Positions 22,717 through 31,982 of a stretch of DNA of 34,236 bases are shown piece by piece. Origin of the DNA: Micromonospora inaquosa (GTDB taxonomy: Bacteria > Actinomycetota > Actinomycetes > Mycobacteriales > Micromonosporaceae); assembly GCF_003857055.1 (NCBI RefSeq), contig NZ_QGSZ01000269.1, forward strand, positions 1 through 34,236, in the 5' to 3' direction. Every line of letters begins with the position of its first letter. Positions within the stretch are counted from its first letter, which is position 1. The translations under genes were made by a program, and so were the position numbers. The notes under the pieces were generated by a model. The model was not told where the DNA came from and made no database searches. It saw only the letters and a program-made list of their open reading frames with translations.

Positions 22717-24699
22717 ATGCACCATCCAACCCTGTCGGTCGGCTGGCGCGCACTGCTCGCCGCCACCGTGGTCGCCGCCGCGACCACGGTGCCACTCTCC
22801 GCCGGCCCGGCCGCCGCCGCGCCAACCACCGACCGCCAGCAGCAGTACGCCGCCGCGGCGACCGAGTACGGCGTGCCGACCGTCGTGCTGCTCGGCGTCT
22901 CCTACCTGGAGTCGCGCTGGGACACCAACGCCGGCACACCCAGCACCAGTGGCGGCTACGGCCCGATGCACCTGACCGACGCGCGGCACGTGGCCGCCCT
23001 ACCTGGGCGCGGTCACCACGACCCCGGTGCCGAGGACCCCCGCGGCGACGACTCCCGCCCCGCCCGGGTGCCCGCGCCCCGGCCGGTCGAGGCACCCGGG
23101 CCGTCCACCGCCGCGTTGCAGACAGTGGACGCCGCCGCCACGCTGACCGGCGTCGCCCCCGAGGCCCTACGCACCGACGCCGGCCTCAACATCCGAGGTG
23201 GGGCCGCGCTGCTCAGCGCGTACCAACGGGAGTTGGGTGCGCCGGTCGGCGCGGACACCGACCCGGCCGCCTGGTACGGCGCGGTGGCCCGCTACTCCGG
23301 CGCGGACAGCGCCGACGCCGCCGCGGCCTTCGCCGACGAGGTCTTCACCACCATCGGCGCGGGCCAGTCCCGGATGACCGACGACGGTCAGCGGATCACC
23401 CTGCCGGCCCGTGCGGTGCGGCCCGAGCGTTCCTGGTTGGACCGGCTGGGCCTGCGCCGGCTGGCCCGCCCGGACGGGGTCGAGTGCCCGCGCACCATCT
23501 CCTGCGAGTGGATCCCGGCCCCCTACGAGGCGTTCGGCGACGGCGACTACGGCAACCACGACCTCTCCGACCGACCCGCCCGGCAGAAGATCGAATACAT
23601 CGTCATCCACGACACCGAGGCGAGTTGGGCGACGACCCTGCAACTCGTCCAGGATCCGACCTACGTCAGCTGGCACTACTCGCTGCGCTCGGTCGACGGG
23701 CACATCGCCCAGCACGTGAAGACCAAGGACGTCGGTTGGCACGCCGGCAACTGGTATGTCAACGCGAAGTCGATCGGGCTGGAACACGAGGGCTTCGCCG
23801 CGCAGGGCACCTGGTACACCGAGGCGATGTACCGGACGTCAGCGAAGCTGGTCCGGCACCTGGCGCTGCGGCTCGGCATCCCACTGGACCGTCAACACAT
23901 CATCGGCCACGACAACGTGCCCGGCACCACCGCCTCGACAGTGCGGGGGATGCACTGGGATCCGGGGCCGTACTGGGACTGGACGCACTACTTCGACCTG
24001 CTGCACGCGCCTCGACTGGACACCGGCACCCCGGCCACCGGCCTGGTGCGGATCGACCCGGACTACGCCACCAACCAGCCGGCGTTCACCGGGTGCGTCA
24101 CAGCGGGCGTGCCGTGCGCGCCGCGCGGATCCTCGGCGGTGGTGCTGCGCAGCGGGCCGTCCCCGGACGCGCCGCTGGTCAACGACATCGCGCTGCGCCC
24201 GGACGGCACCCCGAACACGATGGCAGTGTCGGACCACGGGGCCCGGGCATCCGCCGGGCAGACGTACGCGCTCGCCGGGCGGCAGGGCGACTGGACGGCC
24301 ATCTGGTACCTCGGGCAACGGGCCTGGTTCCACAACCCGGCGTCCGCGCCGACCGCCAGCTGGACCGTCGGTGTCGTGGCCACGCCGAAACCCGGACGGG
24401 CCACCATCCCGGTGTACGGGCGGGCGTACCCGGAACAGGCGGCGTACCCGGACGGGGTGCCCTACCAGACGATCTCGCCCCTGCAGTACACCCTGGCCGC
24501 CGGGCAGCGGTACTCCGTGGGCGCGGTGCTGGCCGGCGAGTACTACCGGGCCAGCACGTTCGACGGCTCCTCGCCCGGTGACTGGACGGTGATTCGCGGC
24601 AAGAACCGCTACGCCCAGATCCAGTTCGGTCACCGGATCATGTACGTCGACCTCGCCGACGTGCAGCTGTTGCCGTCCCCGGTGGGCGCGCCTCGCTGA
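22717..24699 (+). CDS. secreted N-acetylmuramoyl-L-alanine amidase (Amidase_2)
   Basis: 660 residues. A signal peptide (about 1-35) is followed by a helical N-terminal region with GVPTVVLLGVSYLESRWD and GGYGPMHL, which resembles a soluble lytic transglycosylase/lysozyme fold (Glu of YLESRW). The amidase_2/PGRP domain (about 285-425) has the zinc ligands VIHDTE, WHAGNW, GHDNVPG and the WDPGPYWDW end. A C-terminal region (about 440-660) is made of SH3-like repeats that likely bind the wall. The Ala/Pro-rich stretch at about 95-130 is a linker. Two putative wall-cutting activities in one protein, plus binding repeats, would be notable; only the amidase part is sure. Strong TAGGGGG ribosome binding site. 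Confidence 0.9.
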   Translation: MHHPTLSVGWRALLAATVVAAATTVPLSAGPAAAAPTTDRQQQYAAAATEYGVPTVVLLGVSYLESRWDTNAGTPSTSGGYGPMHLTDARHVAALPGRGHHDPGAEDPRGDDSRPARVPAPRPVEAPGPSTAALQTVDAAATLTGVAPEALRTDAGLNIRGGAALLSAYQRELGAPVGADTDPAAWYGAVARYSGADSADAAAAFADEVFTTIGAGQSRMTDDGQRITLPARAVRPERSWLDRLGLRRLARPDGVECPRTISCEWIPAPYEAFGDGDYGNHDLSDRPARQKIEYIVIHDTEASWATTLQLVQDPTYVSWHYSLRSVDGHIAQHVKTKDVGWHAGNWYVNAKSIGLEHEGFAAQGTWYTEAMYRTSAKLVRHLALRLGIPLDRQHIIGHDNVPGTTASTVRGMHWDPGPYWDWTHYFDLLHAPRLDTGTPATGLVRIDPDYATNQPAFTGCVTAGVPCAPRGSSAVVLRSGPSPDAPLVNDIALRPDGTPNTMAVSDHGARASAGQTYALAGRQGDWTAIWYLGQRAWFHNPASAPTASWTVGVVATPKPGRATIPVYGRAYPEQAAYPDGVPYQTISPLQYTLAAGQRYSVGAVLAGEYYRASTFDGSSPGDWTVIRGKNRYAQIQFGHRIMYVDLADVQLLPSPVGAPR

Positions 24700-24703
24700 G
24701 AAC

Positions 24704-24740
24704 CACGACGGCCCCCGGTCGGTGACCGGGGGCCGTCGTG
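24704..24740. terminator. bidirectional terminator between the amidase and NlpC/P60 copy 2
   Basis: A perfect 16-bp stem (24704-24719 with 24725-24740) and a 5-base loop between convergent genes. It is the strongest hairpin in the window. Confidence 0.93.
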
Positions 24741-24754
24741 TTGCGCGAGGTGGA

Positions 24755-25762
24755 TCAGCCGGGTCTACGGAACCCGGCGACGGGCATGGTGTTGATGCTG
24801 GACACCTGCACCGGTTTGCCGGCACGGGGCGCGTGCACCATCCGGTTGTTGCCCAGATACAGCCCGACATGACTCAGGCCGGAGAAGAAGAAGACCAGGT
24901 CACCGGGGCGAGCGTCGGCACGCGCGATGGCCTTCCCCTCGTTCCACTGATCGCCGGTGTGGTGGGTGAGGTAGATCCCGGCCGCCTTGTACGCGTACTG
25001 GGTCAGCCCCGAGCAGTCGAACGAGTTCGGGCCGGTGGCACCCCAGACGTACGGCTTGCCGACCTTCCCGCAGGCGGTCTTGATCGCGGTGCGGGCCGCC
25101 GCGCTGACCACCCCGTTGATGGTCGGGCAGGCCGCGGTCACCACCGTGGTCTTGGGCATCGACGCCTCGAGCTGCTTGATGTCGGCGTCGATCTGCTTCT
25201 TCTTGGCGGCCAGCTCGTTCTGCTGCCGGGTTTGGGTGACGATCAGCGCGTCCAGCTTCTGCTTCTCGCCGTCGTACTTGGCCCGCACGGCCAGCACACC
25301 CTCGACCTCCTTCTGCTCCTGCGCGGCGAGCCGGTCGAGGATGGTGAGCTGCTCGGTGAGCGTGTCCGGCTTGGCGCTGACCAGCAGCGCTCCGATGTCG
25401 TGCGACGGACCCGAGATGTAGTAGCGGGAGGCGAGGTCGCCGACCCGGTTGAGCGCCAGCTCGCTCTGCAGCGCCAGCGGCTCGATCTTCTTCTGCAGGT
25501 CCGCCGACTTCTGCCGGTTGGACTTCAGCTGCGCCCGGACCTTGTTGTACTGCTCGATGGTGGGCTCCAACTGCTCCCACTTCTTGTCGATCTGCGCCTC
25601 GATCTCGTCGACCGTGGGCGCGGCATGTGCCGGCGCGGTCAACAGACCGGCGCCGACCGCCGCGGCGGCGACCAGGACCAAGACCCGGTGGGCGGCGCGG
25701 CGCAGGCCACCAGAGCGAGCAGACGCAAACAGGTCGTGACGATGAGGGGGCATGGTTGCCAC
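24755..25762 (-). CDS. RipA-like NlpC/P60 (C40) peptidoglycan endopeptidase, copy 2
   Basis: 335 residues from GTG 25762, chosen because AAGGAG lies 9 bases upstream; the ATG at 25753 is 18 bases from it. Signal peptide (cut near AHAAP), coiled coil (about 48-205), then an NlpC/P60 domain with NSFDCSGL, LSHVGLYLG and MVHAPRAG. The same architecture as the copy at 21292-22332, but with a different leader: no c-di-AMP switch is seen before it. The 173 bases upstream (25763-25935) hold only its promoter region as far as I can tell. Confidence 0.92.
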   Translation of the reverse strand: MATMPPHRHDLFASARSGGLRRAAHRVLVLVAAAAVGAGLLTAPAHAAPTVDEIEAQIDKKWEQLEPTIEQYNKVRAQLKSNRQKSADLQKKIEPLALQSELALNRVGDLASRYYISGPSHDIGALLVSAKPDTLTEQLTILDRLAAQEQKEVEGVLAVRAKYDGEKQKLDALIVTQTRQQNELAAKKKQIDADIKQLEASMPKTTVVTAACPTINGVVSAAARTAIKTACGKVGKPYVWGATGPNSFDCSGLTQYAYKAAGIYLTHHTGDQWNEGKAIARADARPGDLVFFFSGLSHVGLYLGNNRMVHAPRAGKPVQVSSINTMPVAGFRRPG

Positions 25763-25935
25763 CGGCACCGACTCCTTTGCAACCGACCGCCGGGCGCCTC
25801 GCGTGAGGGAAGGGCCGAGGCAGACGACCCACAGCGGTCGGTGCCCCACATTAGGGAAGCTCGGGGCGGTAATCAAGGCGAGCGCGGTAACCATCACTGT
25901 CGGGCAACCGCTTGCACACCAAGGGTACCGGCCCA

Positions 25936-26937
25936 TCAACCAACGATAGCGGTCAATACATCGTCGAGAGTGACCACACCGAGAGGTCGACGCCCGTCGC
26001 TGACCAGCACCATGTGCCGCCGTTCCCGACGCATGGCCAGCAGCAGATCGGCCAGCGTACGCTCCGGCGGCACCACCGCCAGCGGCCGATAGACGTCGGC
26101 CGGAACCGGGGCCCGGCGACCCTGCCCGGCGTACCCGAGCACGTCCTTGACGTGCACAAAGCCGAGCACCCGACGGGTCGACCGCTGCACCACCGGAAAC
26201 CGGGACCGGCCGGTCCGGGTCGCCAGCACCTCCAGCGACGCCGGCGAGACGTCCTCGGCCACCGTCACCACCGTCGACCACGGTTGCAGCGCGTCCGCCG
26301 CCGTCCGGGCGTGCAGGGCCAGCGCGCCGGTGATCCGGGCGTGCTGTTCCGCGTCGAGCAAACCCTCGGTCCGCGCCTGGGAGACCAACCCGGCCAATTC
26401 CTCGGCGGTGAACACCGTCTTGACCGCCTCGGACGCCTCGATCCGCCAGAACGCGAGCACCCGCCGGGCCGCCCATTTCATCGCGAGCAACAGCGGTTTG
26501 GTGGCCACACAGAACGCCAGCATCGCCGGGCCGAGCCAGAGGGCGGAGACCTCCGGACCAGCCAGCGTGATGTTCTTCGGCACCATTTCGCCGACGACCG
26601 TGTGCAGGAAGACCACCACGCCCAGGGCAAGCACGAACGCCACCGGGTGCACCGCCCGCTCCGGCAGCCCGGCCGCGTGGAACGGCGGCTCCAGCAGGTG
26701 CGCCAACGCCGGTTCGGCGATCGCGCCCAGACCCAACGAGCAGACCGTGATGCCGAGCTGAGCGCCAGCGATCATCAACGGAATCTGGTTCATCGCCGAC
26801 AGCGCCCAGCGGGCCCGTTTCGACCCGGCGGCCAGCGGCTCGATCACCGTCCGGCGGGACGCGATGAGTGCGAACTCGCTGCCCACGAAGAACCCGTTGC
26901 CGAGCAACAGCAGCACGGTCACCAGCAGCTCAGTCAT
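25936..26937 (-). CDS. CNNM/CBS-domain membrane protein (HlyC/CorC family), short copy
   Basis: 333 residues. A CNNM (DUF21) transmembrane domain starts MTELLVTVLLLLGNGFFVGSEFAL, with VVGEMVPKNITL. A CBS pair follows (about 205-333) and ends in VVTLDDVLTAIVG. The CorC_HlyC C-terminal domain present in its neighbour is missing. The family is linked to magnesium or cobalt export. It starts 8 bases inside the end of the longer paralogue, so the two are coupled and may form a heteromer (inference). Confidence 0.9.
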   Translation of the reverse strand: MTELLVTVLLLLGNGFFVGSEFALIASRRTVIEPLAAGSKRARWALSAMNQIPLMIAGAQLGITVCSLGLGAIAEPALAHLLEPPFHAAGLPERAVHPVAFVLALGVVVFLHTVVGEMVPKNITLAGPEVSALWLGPAMLAFCVATKPLLLAMKWAARRVLAFWRIEASEAVKTVFTAEELAGLVSQARTEGLLDAEQHARITGALALHARTAADALQPWSTVVTVAEDVSPASLEVLATRTGRSRFPVVQRSTRRVLGFVHVKDVLGYAGQGRRAPVPADVYRPLAVVPPERTLADLLLAMRRERRHMVLVSDGRRPLGVVTLDDVLTAIVG

Positions 26938-28255
26938 CGTCGTCCGGATCCGCCGGGCGCACCACCCGGACCTGCTCGATCCGGTGCCGCTCCACCTCCA
27001 CCACTGTGAACTCCCAGCCGTCCGCCTCGACCGTCTCGCCGGCGAGCGGGATGTGCCCGAGCCGGGCCATCAGGAACCCGGCCAGCGTCTCGTACGGCCC
27101 CTCGGGGAGCCGGAACCCGGTCTGCTCGGCCACCTCGTCGGAGCGCAGCACCCCGTCGACCAGCACGGTGCGCTCACCGCCCGGCACGGTCAGCTCGACC
27201 GACGCGTCGTCGTCCACGCTCGCCGGGTCGAACTCGTCGGCGATCTCCCCGACCAACTCCTCGACGAGGTCCTCGACGGTCACCACGCCGTCCGTGCCGC
27301 CGTACTCGTCGACCACGATGGCCAGGTCGGCCCCGGCCGCCTTGAGCGCTGCCAGCACACCGTCCAGGTTCAGGCTCTCCGGCACGTACACCGGCTCGCG
27401 GGCCACCGAGCCGACAGTCGTCGACGCCCGCTGGGCCAGCGGCACACCCAGCGCGTCGGGCACGCCGGCCACCCCGGTCACCAGGTCCAGGGTCTCCTCG
27501 TACACGGGGAACCGGGTCCGCCCGGTCCGCCGCGACTCCTCCAGCAGCTCGGCCACTGTGGCCGTGACGCGCAGCGCGACCACGTCCACGCGGGGGGTCA
27601 TCGCCTCCGCCGCCCGTTTGTCACCGAAGCGGATGGTGCGACGCAGCAGCATCGCGGTGTCCGTGGGCAGCGCGCCGGCCCGCGCCGAAATGCCCGCCAG
27701 CAGGCCCAGCTCCTCGGGTGAGCGGGCGCTGGCCAACTCCTCCTGCGGCTCCACGCCGAGCGCCCGGACCAGTCGGTTCGCCGAGCCGTTCAGCCCTCGG
27801 ATCACCCAGCCGAACGTCCGGGAGAAGGCGTGCATCGGGCCGGCCGTGGCCAGCGCCGCCGGCATGGGCCGGGCCAGCGCCGCGTTCTTCGGCACCAACT
27901 CGCCGAAGAGCATGGAGATCAGCGTGGCCAGGGCCAACGCGAGGAACGGGGTGAGCCGCTCGGTGTTGTGTCCGGCCAGCGGGCGCAGCAACGGGCCGAA
28001 GAGGCGGGCCAGGGCCGGCTCGGCCAGGTAGCCGGTGAGCAGCGCGGTGATGGTGATGCCGAGCTGCGCCCCGGAGAGCTGGAAGGAGAGCTCGCGCAGC
28101 GCCGCGCGTACCGTCAGGGCGGCCTCGTCGCCCGCGGCGGCCCGCCTGTCGATCTCCGCACGGTCGACCGTGACCAGGGCGAACTCGGCCGCGACGAAGA
28201 ACGCGTTGCCCGCGGTCAGCGCTACGAAACCGACCAGGGGCAACAGCGTCGTCAA
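26930..28255 (-). CDS. CNNM/CBS/CorC-domain membrane protein, long copy
   Basis: 441 residues from TTG 28255; no ATG or GTG precedes the first helix in this frame. CNNM domain (about 1-200, with NAFFVAAEFALVTVDRAEID and FGELVPKNAALA), CBS pair (about 205-340, with DLAIVVDEYGGTDGVVT), then a CorC_HlyC domain (about 355-430). The order fits putative magnesium/cobalt exporters. It follows the etfD-like gene by 39 bases with no terminator, so transcription may continue from there. Confidence 0.9.
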   Translation of the reverse strand: MTTLLPLVGFVALTAGNAFFVAAEFALVTVDRAEIDRRAAAGDEAALTVRAALRELSFQLSGAQLGITITALLTGYLAEPALARLFGPLLRPLAGHNTERLTPFLALALATLISMLFGELVPKNAALARPMPAALATAGPMHAFSRTFGWVIRGLNGSANRLVRALGVEPQEELASARSPEELGLLAGISARAGALPTDTAMLLRRTIRFGDKRAAEAMTPRVDVVALRVTATVAELLEESRRTGRTRFPVYEETLDLVTGVAGVPDALGVPLAQRASTTVGSVAREPVYVPESLNLDGVLAALKAAGADLAIVVDEYGGTDGVVTVEDLVEELVGEIADEFDPASVDDDASVELTVPGGERTVLVDGVLRSDEVAEQTGFRLPEGPYETLAGFLMARLGHIPLAGETVEADGWEFTVVEVERHRIEQVRVVRPADPDDDD

Positions 28256-28294
28256 GAGTAGGCCGTCGATATTCAGAACCCAGGGGTACGCGTC

Positions 28295-30544
28295 TCAGCC
28301 GCCGATCGGAGCCGTCTCCTTGCCGCCCTGCGGCTGCTCGGGCTTGACCGAACGGAGCAGCACGCTCGCCACGTCGATCACCTCGACCTGCTCGCCGGCG
28401 CCCTTGCCGTTGACCCCGTCGTTGAGCATGGTCGAGCAGAACGGGCAGCCGACCGCGACCGTCTTCGCCCCGGTGGCCATGGCCTCCTCGACCCGGTCCA
28501 CGTTGATCCGCTTACCGATCTTCTCTTCCATCCACATCCGGGCGCCGCCAGCGCCGCAGCAGAAGGAACGCTCGCTGTTGCGCGGCATCTCGGTCAGCTC
28601 ACCCGCGATGGCGTCACCGAGGACCTCACGGGGGGCCGCGAAGATCCGGTTGTGTCGACCCAGGTAGCAGGGGTCGTGGTAGGTGACGCCCCCGTCGACC
28701 GGCTGCACCGGGGTGAGCTTGCCGGTGGCGACCAGGTGCGCGAGCAGTTGGGTGTGGTGGACCACCTCGAACTCGCCGCCGAGCTGGCCGTACTCGTTGC
28801 CCAGGGTGTTGAAGCAGTGCGGGCAGGTCGCGACGATCTTGCGCTTGGCCTTCTCCCGGCCCTCGAACGCCTCGTTCAGCGTCTCCACGTTCTGCTGGGC
28901 GAGCATCTGGAAGACGAACTCGTTACCGATCCGTCGCGCCGGGTCGCCGGAGCAGGTCTCGCCCTCGCCCAGGATCGCGAACTTCACGCCCGCCTCGTTG
29001 AGCAGCGTGGCCACCGCCCGGGTGGTCTTCTTGGCCCGGTCCTCGAACGCGCCGGCGCAGCCGACCCAGAACAGGTACTCGAAGTCGTCCACCTCGCCGA
29101 CCCGGGGCACCTCGAAGTCCAGGCCCTTGGTCCAGTCTTCGCGGGTGTTCTGCGGGGCACCCCACGGGTTGCCCTTGTTCTCCAGGTTGCGCAGCATCAC
29201 CCCGGCCTCGGAGGGGAAGCTGGACTCGATCAGCACCTGGTAGCGGCGCATGTCGACGATGTGGTCCACGTGCTCGATGTCCACCGGGCACTGCTCGACA
29301 CAGGCACCGCAGGTGGTGCAGGACCAGAGCACGTCCGGGTCGATGACACCGCCCTCCTCGGCGGTGCCGATCAACGGCTTGTCGGCCTCGGCGAGGGCCA
29401 GCACGTCCAGGTGGGCAAGCTGCGCCTGGGTGGCCTTCTCCTCGCCGGTCAGGTCCTTCCCACCGCCGGCCAGCAGGTACGGCGCCTTCGCGTACGCGTG
29501 GTCGCGCAGGCTCAGCACGAGCAGCTTCGGCGACAAGGGCTTGCCGGTGTTCCAGGCCGGGCACTGCGACTGGCAGCGACCGCATTCGGTGCAGGTGCTG
29601 AAGTCGAGGAGGCCCTTCCAGCTGAACTGCTCGACGTGGGCGACGCCGAACTGGTCCTTCTCCGGGTCGGCCTCCTCGAAGTCGAGCGGCTTGCCCTGGC
29701 TCGTCATCGGGCGCAGCGCGCCGAGACCGGAACCGGCCGGCTTGGCGGGCTCCCGCTTGAAGAAGATGTTGGGGAACGCCAGGAAGCGGTGCCAGGCGAC
29801 GCCCATGGTGACGTTCAGGGAGATGACGATCAGCCAGGTCATCGAGATGACGATCTTGATGAGCGCGACGACGCTCGCCCCGTCCGACCAGTCGGGCAGC
29901 ACCGCGCCGACCGCGTGGCTGACCGGAGTGGCCCAGAGCGGGTACTCGAAGTGGTCGGTGGCGACCTTGAAGCCGCGGATCAGCAGGCCGAAGATCAGGA
30001 CCAGCAGCACGATCCACTCGACGAAGTAGCCCTGCCACATGGTCGAACCGGTGAACCGGGACCGCCCGCCCGGCCGGGTCGGCCGGTTGCGCAACCGGAT
30101 CACCATCAGCACCAGAATGCCGATCAGGCTCAGCACGGTGATGATCTCGGTGGCCAGGCCGAAGATCGTCCAGTGCCCGATGATCGGCAGCCCGCCGGTC
30201 GGGGTGACCACCTCGAAGTACGCCTCGAGCACCAGCAGCGACAGAACGACGAAGCCGACCATCACGAACCAGTGCGCGGCGCCCACCACGCCCCACTTGA
30301 GCATCCGGGTGTGGCCGGCCGTCTCCACCAGCATCGTCCTGGCGCGGGTGACCTTGTCGGAGAACCGCTCCGGCGCGGGTTGCCCGAGCCGGATGACTGC
30401 CACCATCTTCAGGACCGCACGCACCGCAAGCCACACCGCAACGGCGGTGATGGCGGCCGCGAGGATCGTGGTGACGATCTGGACGCTGCCCATCGAGTTG
30501 GCCTCCCCGGTCTGCTGCCTGATGACCTCGCTCTGCTCGGTCAT
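28295..30544 (-). CDS. etfD: EtfD-like ETF:quinone oxidoreductase ((Fe-S)-binding membrane protein)
   Basis: 749 residues. Five or so transmembrane helices (residues about 20-280) include a nitrate-reductase-gamma-like part. They are followed by two [4Fe-4S] motifs, CTECGRCQSQCP (near 317) and CTTCGACVEQCP (near 405), and two CCG-type domains (CSGD ... CPHC; HDPCYLGRH ... CCGAGG ... CPFC). This is the layout of Mycobacterium EtfD and Bacillus FadF, which re-oxidise ETF during beta-oxidation and reduce menaquinone. ATG 30544 is favoured: TAGGCT sits 7 bases before it and the first 17 codons all end in G or C. ATG 30493, with GGGGAGG, is the alternative. Confidence 0.9.
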   Translation of the reverse strand: MTEQSEVIRQQTGEANSMGSVQIVTTILAAAITAVAVWLAVRAVLKMVAVIRLGQPAPERFSDKVTRARTMLVETAGHTRMLKWGVVGAAHWFVMVGFVVLSLLVLEAYFEVVTPTGGLPIIGHWTIFGLATEIITVLSLIGILVLMVIRLRNRPTRPGGRSRFTGSTMWQGYFVEWIVLLVLIFGLLIRGFKVATDHFEYPLWATPVSHAVGAVLPDWSDGASVVALIKIVISMTWLIVISLNVTMGVAWHRFLAFPNIFFKREPAKPAGSGLGALRPMTSQGKPLDFEEADPEKDQFGVAHVEQFSWKGLLDFSTCTECGRCQSQCPAWNTGKPLSPKLLVLSLRDHAYAKAPYLLAGGGKDLTGEEKATQAQLAHLDVLALAEADKPLIGTAEEGGVIDPDVLWSCTTCGACVEQCPVDIEHVDHIVDMRRYQVLIESSFPSEAGVMLRNLENKGNPWGAPQNTREDWTKGLDFEVPRVGEVDDFEYLFWVGCAGAFEDRAKKTTRAVATLLNEAGVKFAILGEGETCSGDPARRIGNEFVFQMLAQQNVETLNEAFEGREKAKRKIVATCPHCFNTLGNEYGQLGGEFEVVHHTQLLAHLVATGKLTPVQPVDGGVTYHDPCYLGRHNRIFAAPREVLGDAIAGELTEMPRNSERSFCCGAGGARMWMEEKIGKRINVDRVEEAMATGAKTVAVGCPFCSTMLNDGVNGKGAGEQVEVIDVASVLLRSVKPEQPQGGKETAPIGG

Positions 30545-30551
30545 GCAGTGC

Positions 30552-30580
30552 AGCCTACGCGAAGGTTACCCAGCAGTAAC
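30552..30580 (-). promoter_or_regulatory. promoter and shared operator of etfD
   Basis: Read in the gene direction, the dyad GTTACTGCTGGGTAAC (30580-30565) overlaps the -35 (TTACTG), and TAGGCT (30557-30552) follows after 16 bases. The dyad matches the fadE5 site at 14 of 16 bases. A protein bound here would block the promoter. Confidence 0.7.
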
Positions 30581-30696
30581 GTGAGTCATCTCGCAGTAGG
30601 CCGCGCTGCCTGCGCACACCATAGGGGGCCCCACCCGAACCTGCCGGGCAGGGGCTCGACGGGGTGACGTGAGACCGCCGACGACGGCCTGACAGA

Positions 30697-30960
30697 TCAG
30701 CGCCAGCGGGAGAGCAACCCCAGCGAGGCAACCATCGCGCCGAACCCGACGGCGAGGTTCCAGTAACCCCACGCCATGACCGGGTACTCCTGCTCGGACA
30801 GGTAGTAGAGCACCAGCCAGCCGATCCCGACGACGATCAAGGCGACCGCGGTGATCGGCAACCACACCGGGCTAGGCTTGCGCGACGACGCCGTCGTCGT
30901 CGGACGGACGTCCGTCGGCGGGGTGTACACCTTCTTCTTACGGACCTGAGACTTGGGCAC
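30697..30960 (-). CDS. crgA: cell division protein CrgA
   Basis: 87 residues from GTG 30960, with GGAG 6 bases upstream. The basic N-terminus MPKSQVRKKKVYTPP, two transmembrane helices, and the intervening YYLSEQEYPVMAWGYWNLAVG are diagnostic of CrgA. It is a septal membrane protein that interacts with FtsZ and PBPs in actinobacteria. It diverges from the DUF881 gene, a conserved actinobacterial pairing near the origin. Confidence 0.95.
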   Translation of the reverse strand: MPKSQVRKKKVYTPPTDVRPTTTASSRKPSPVWLPITAVALIVVGIGWLVLYYLSEQEYPVMAWGYWNLAVGFGAMVASLGLLSRWR

Positions 30961-31181
30961 GGCGCTCTCCAGAGGGGTGACGACCTCGTCCGGCCTGACA
31001 ACCGGGCGCGAGGGCGACGGTCCATGGCCAATAATGTTCGAGAGCTAGCGTAGTCCCGATCGGCCGCCCGGACCACGAATGGGGTCAGGCCGGTGCACGG
31101 AGTGACCGAAAGAGGCGGGACTGTTCGCATCACCGGCCCGGCCGGCACGGACCGATCCCCGACACGCGGAAGGAACGCTCG

Positions 31182-31982
31182 GTGGAGTACACATCCGGCG
31201 CAACCTCCTGGCAGAAGGTCCTCCGACGGGCCGCCGCCGGGCTGCTGCCCCGGCGACCGCGTCAACGCCGTCCGGGCTGGTCGATCGGGGTGCCCCTGAT
31301 CGCCGCGGCGGCCGGGTTGCTCTTCACCACCACCGCGACCACCGCAGACGGCACCGCTCTCCGGGAGGACCGGCGACCCCAGCTCAACCAGCTCATCGAG
31401 GACCGGCGCGAGCAGGTGGCAGCCAGCGAACGCCGAGCCGCCACGCTGCGCGGCGAAGTCGAGCAACGGACCAACACACTGGCCGGCTCGGACGCCCCGA
31501 TCAAGGAACAGCAGAATCGCGCCCAGGGCAGCCTCCAGAACGCCGGGTTCACCGCCCTGGGTGGGCCCGGGGTCACTGTCGAGCTGAACGACGCCCCACA
31601 GCTTGAGCAGACACAGTCGGACGCCACCAACGACGACCTGGTGGTGCATCAGGGAGACGTACAGGCGGTGGTCAACGCGCTCTGGGCCGGCGGAGCCGAG
31701 GCCATGTCAATCATGAACGTCCGCGTGCTCACCACCAGCGCGGTACGCTGCGTCGGTAACACCCTGCTACTTCACGGCCGGGTGTACTCCCCACCGTTCA
31801 AGATCGTAGCAATCGGCGATCCCGCTGCCCTCCAGCAGGCCCTCGCCAGCTCTCAGGGAGTCCGGTTGTTCAAGGACGCGGTCGACGACTACCAGCTCGG
31901 CTACAACGAGACAGTCTCCACGGTGCGAGTTCCCGCATTCGAGGATTCCACCGCCTTACGTTCGGCGACGGTGCCCAGATGA
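31182..31982 (+). CDS. DUF881 family membrane protein
   Basis: 266 residues from GTG 31182, with GGAAGGA 7 bases upstream. A basic N-terminus is followed by one transmembrane helix (about 36-55), a coiled coil (about 60-110), and the DUF881 domain with GGPGVTVELNDAP, VVHQGDVQAVVNALWAGGAEAMSIMNVR and CVGNTLLLHG. Members sit next to crgA in many actinobacteria; their function is unclear. Its TGA overlaps the next ATG by 4 bases (ATGA). Confidence 0.9.
   Translation: MEYTSGATSWQKVLRRAAAGLLPRRPRQRRPGWSIGVPLIAAAAGLLFTTTATTADGTALREDRRPQLNQLIEDRREQVAASERRAATLRGEVEQRTNTLAGSDAPIKEQQNRAQGSLQNAGFTALGGPGVTVELNDAPQLEQTQSDATNDDLVVHQGDVQAVVNALWAGGAEAMSIMNVRVLTTSAVRCVGNTLLLHGRVYSPPFKIVAIGDPAALQQALASSQGVRLFKDAVDDYQLGYNETVSTVRVPAFEDSTALRSATVPR

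Noticed and set aside
25763..25935. Possible second c-di-AMP riboswitch before NlpC/P60 copy 2
   Set aside because: None of the GGTGAATCC or CAGCTAACC hallmarks is present in this leader.
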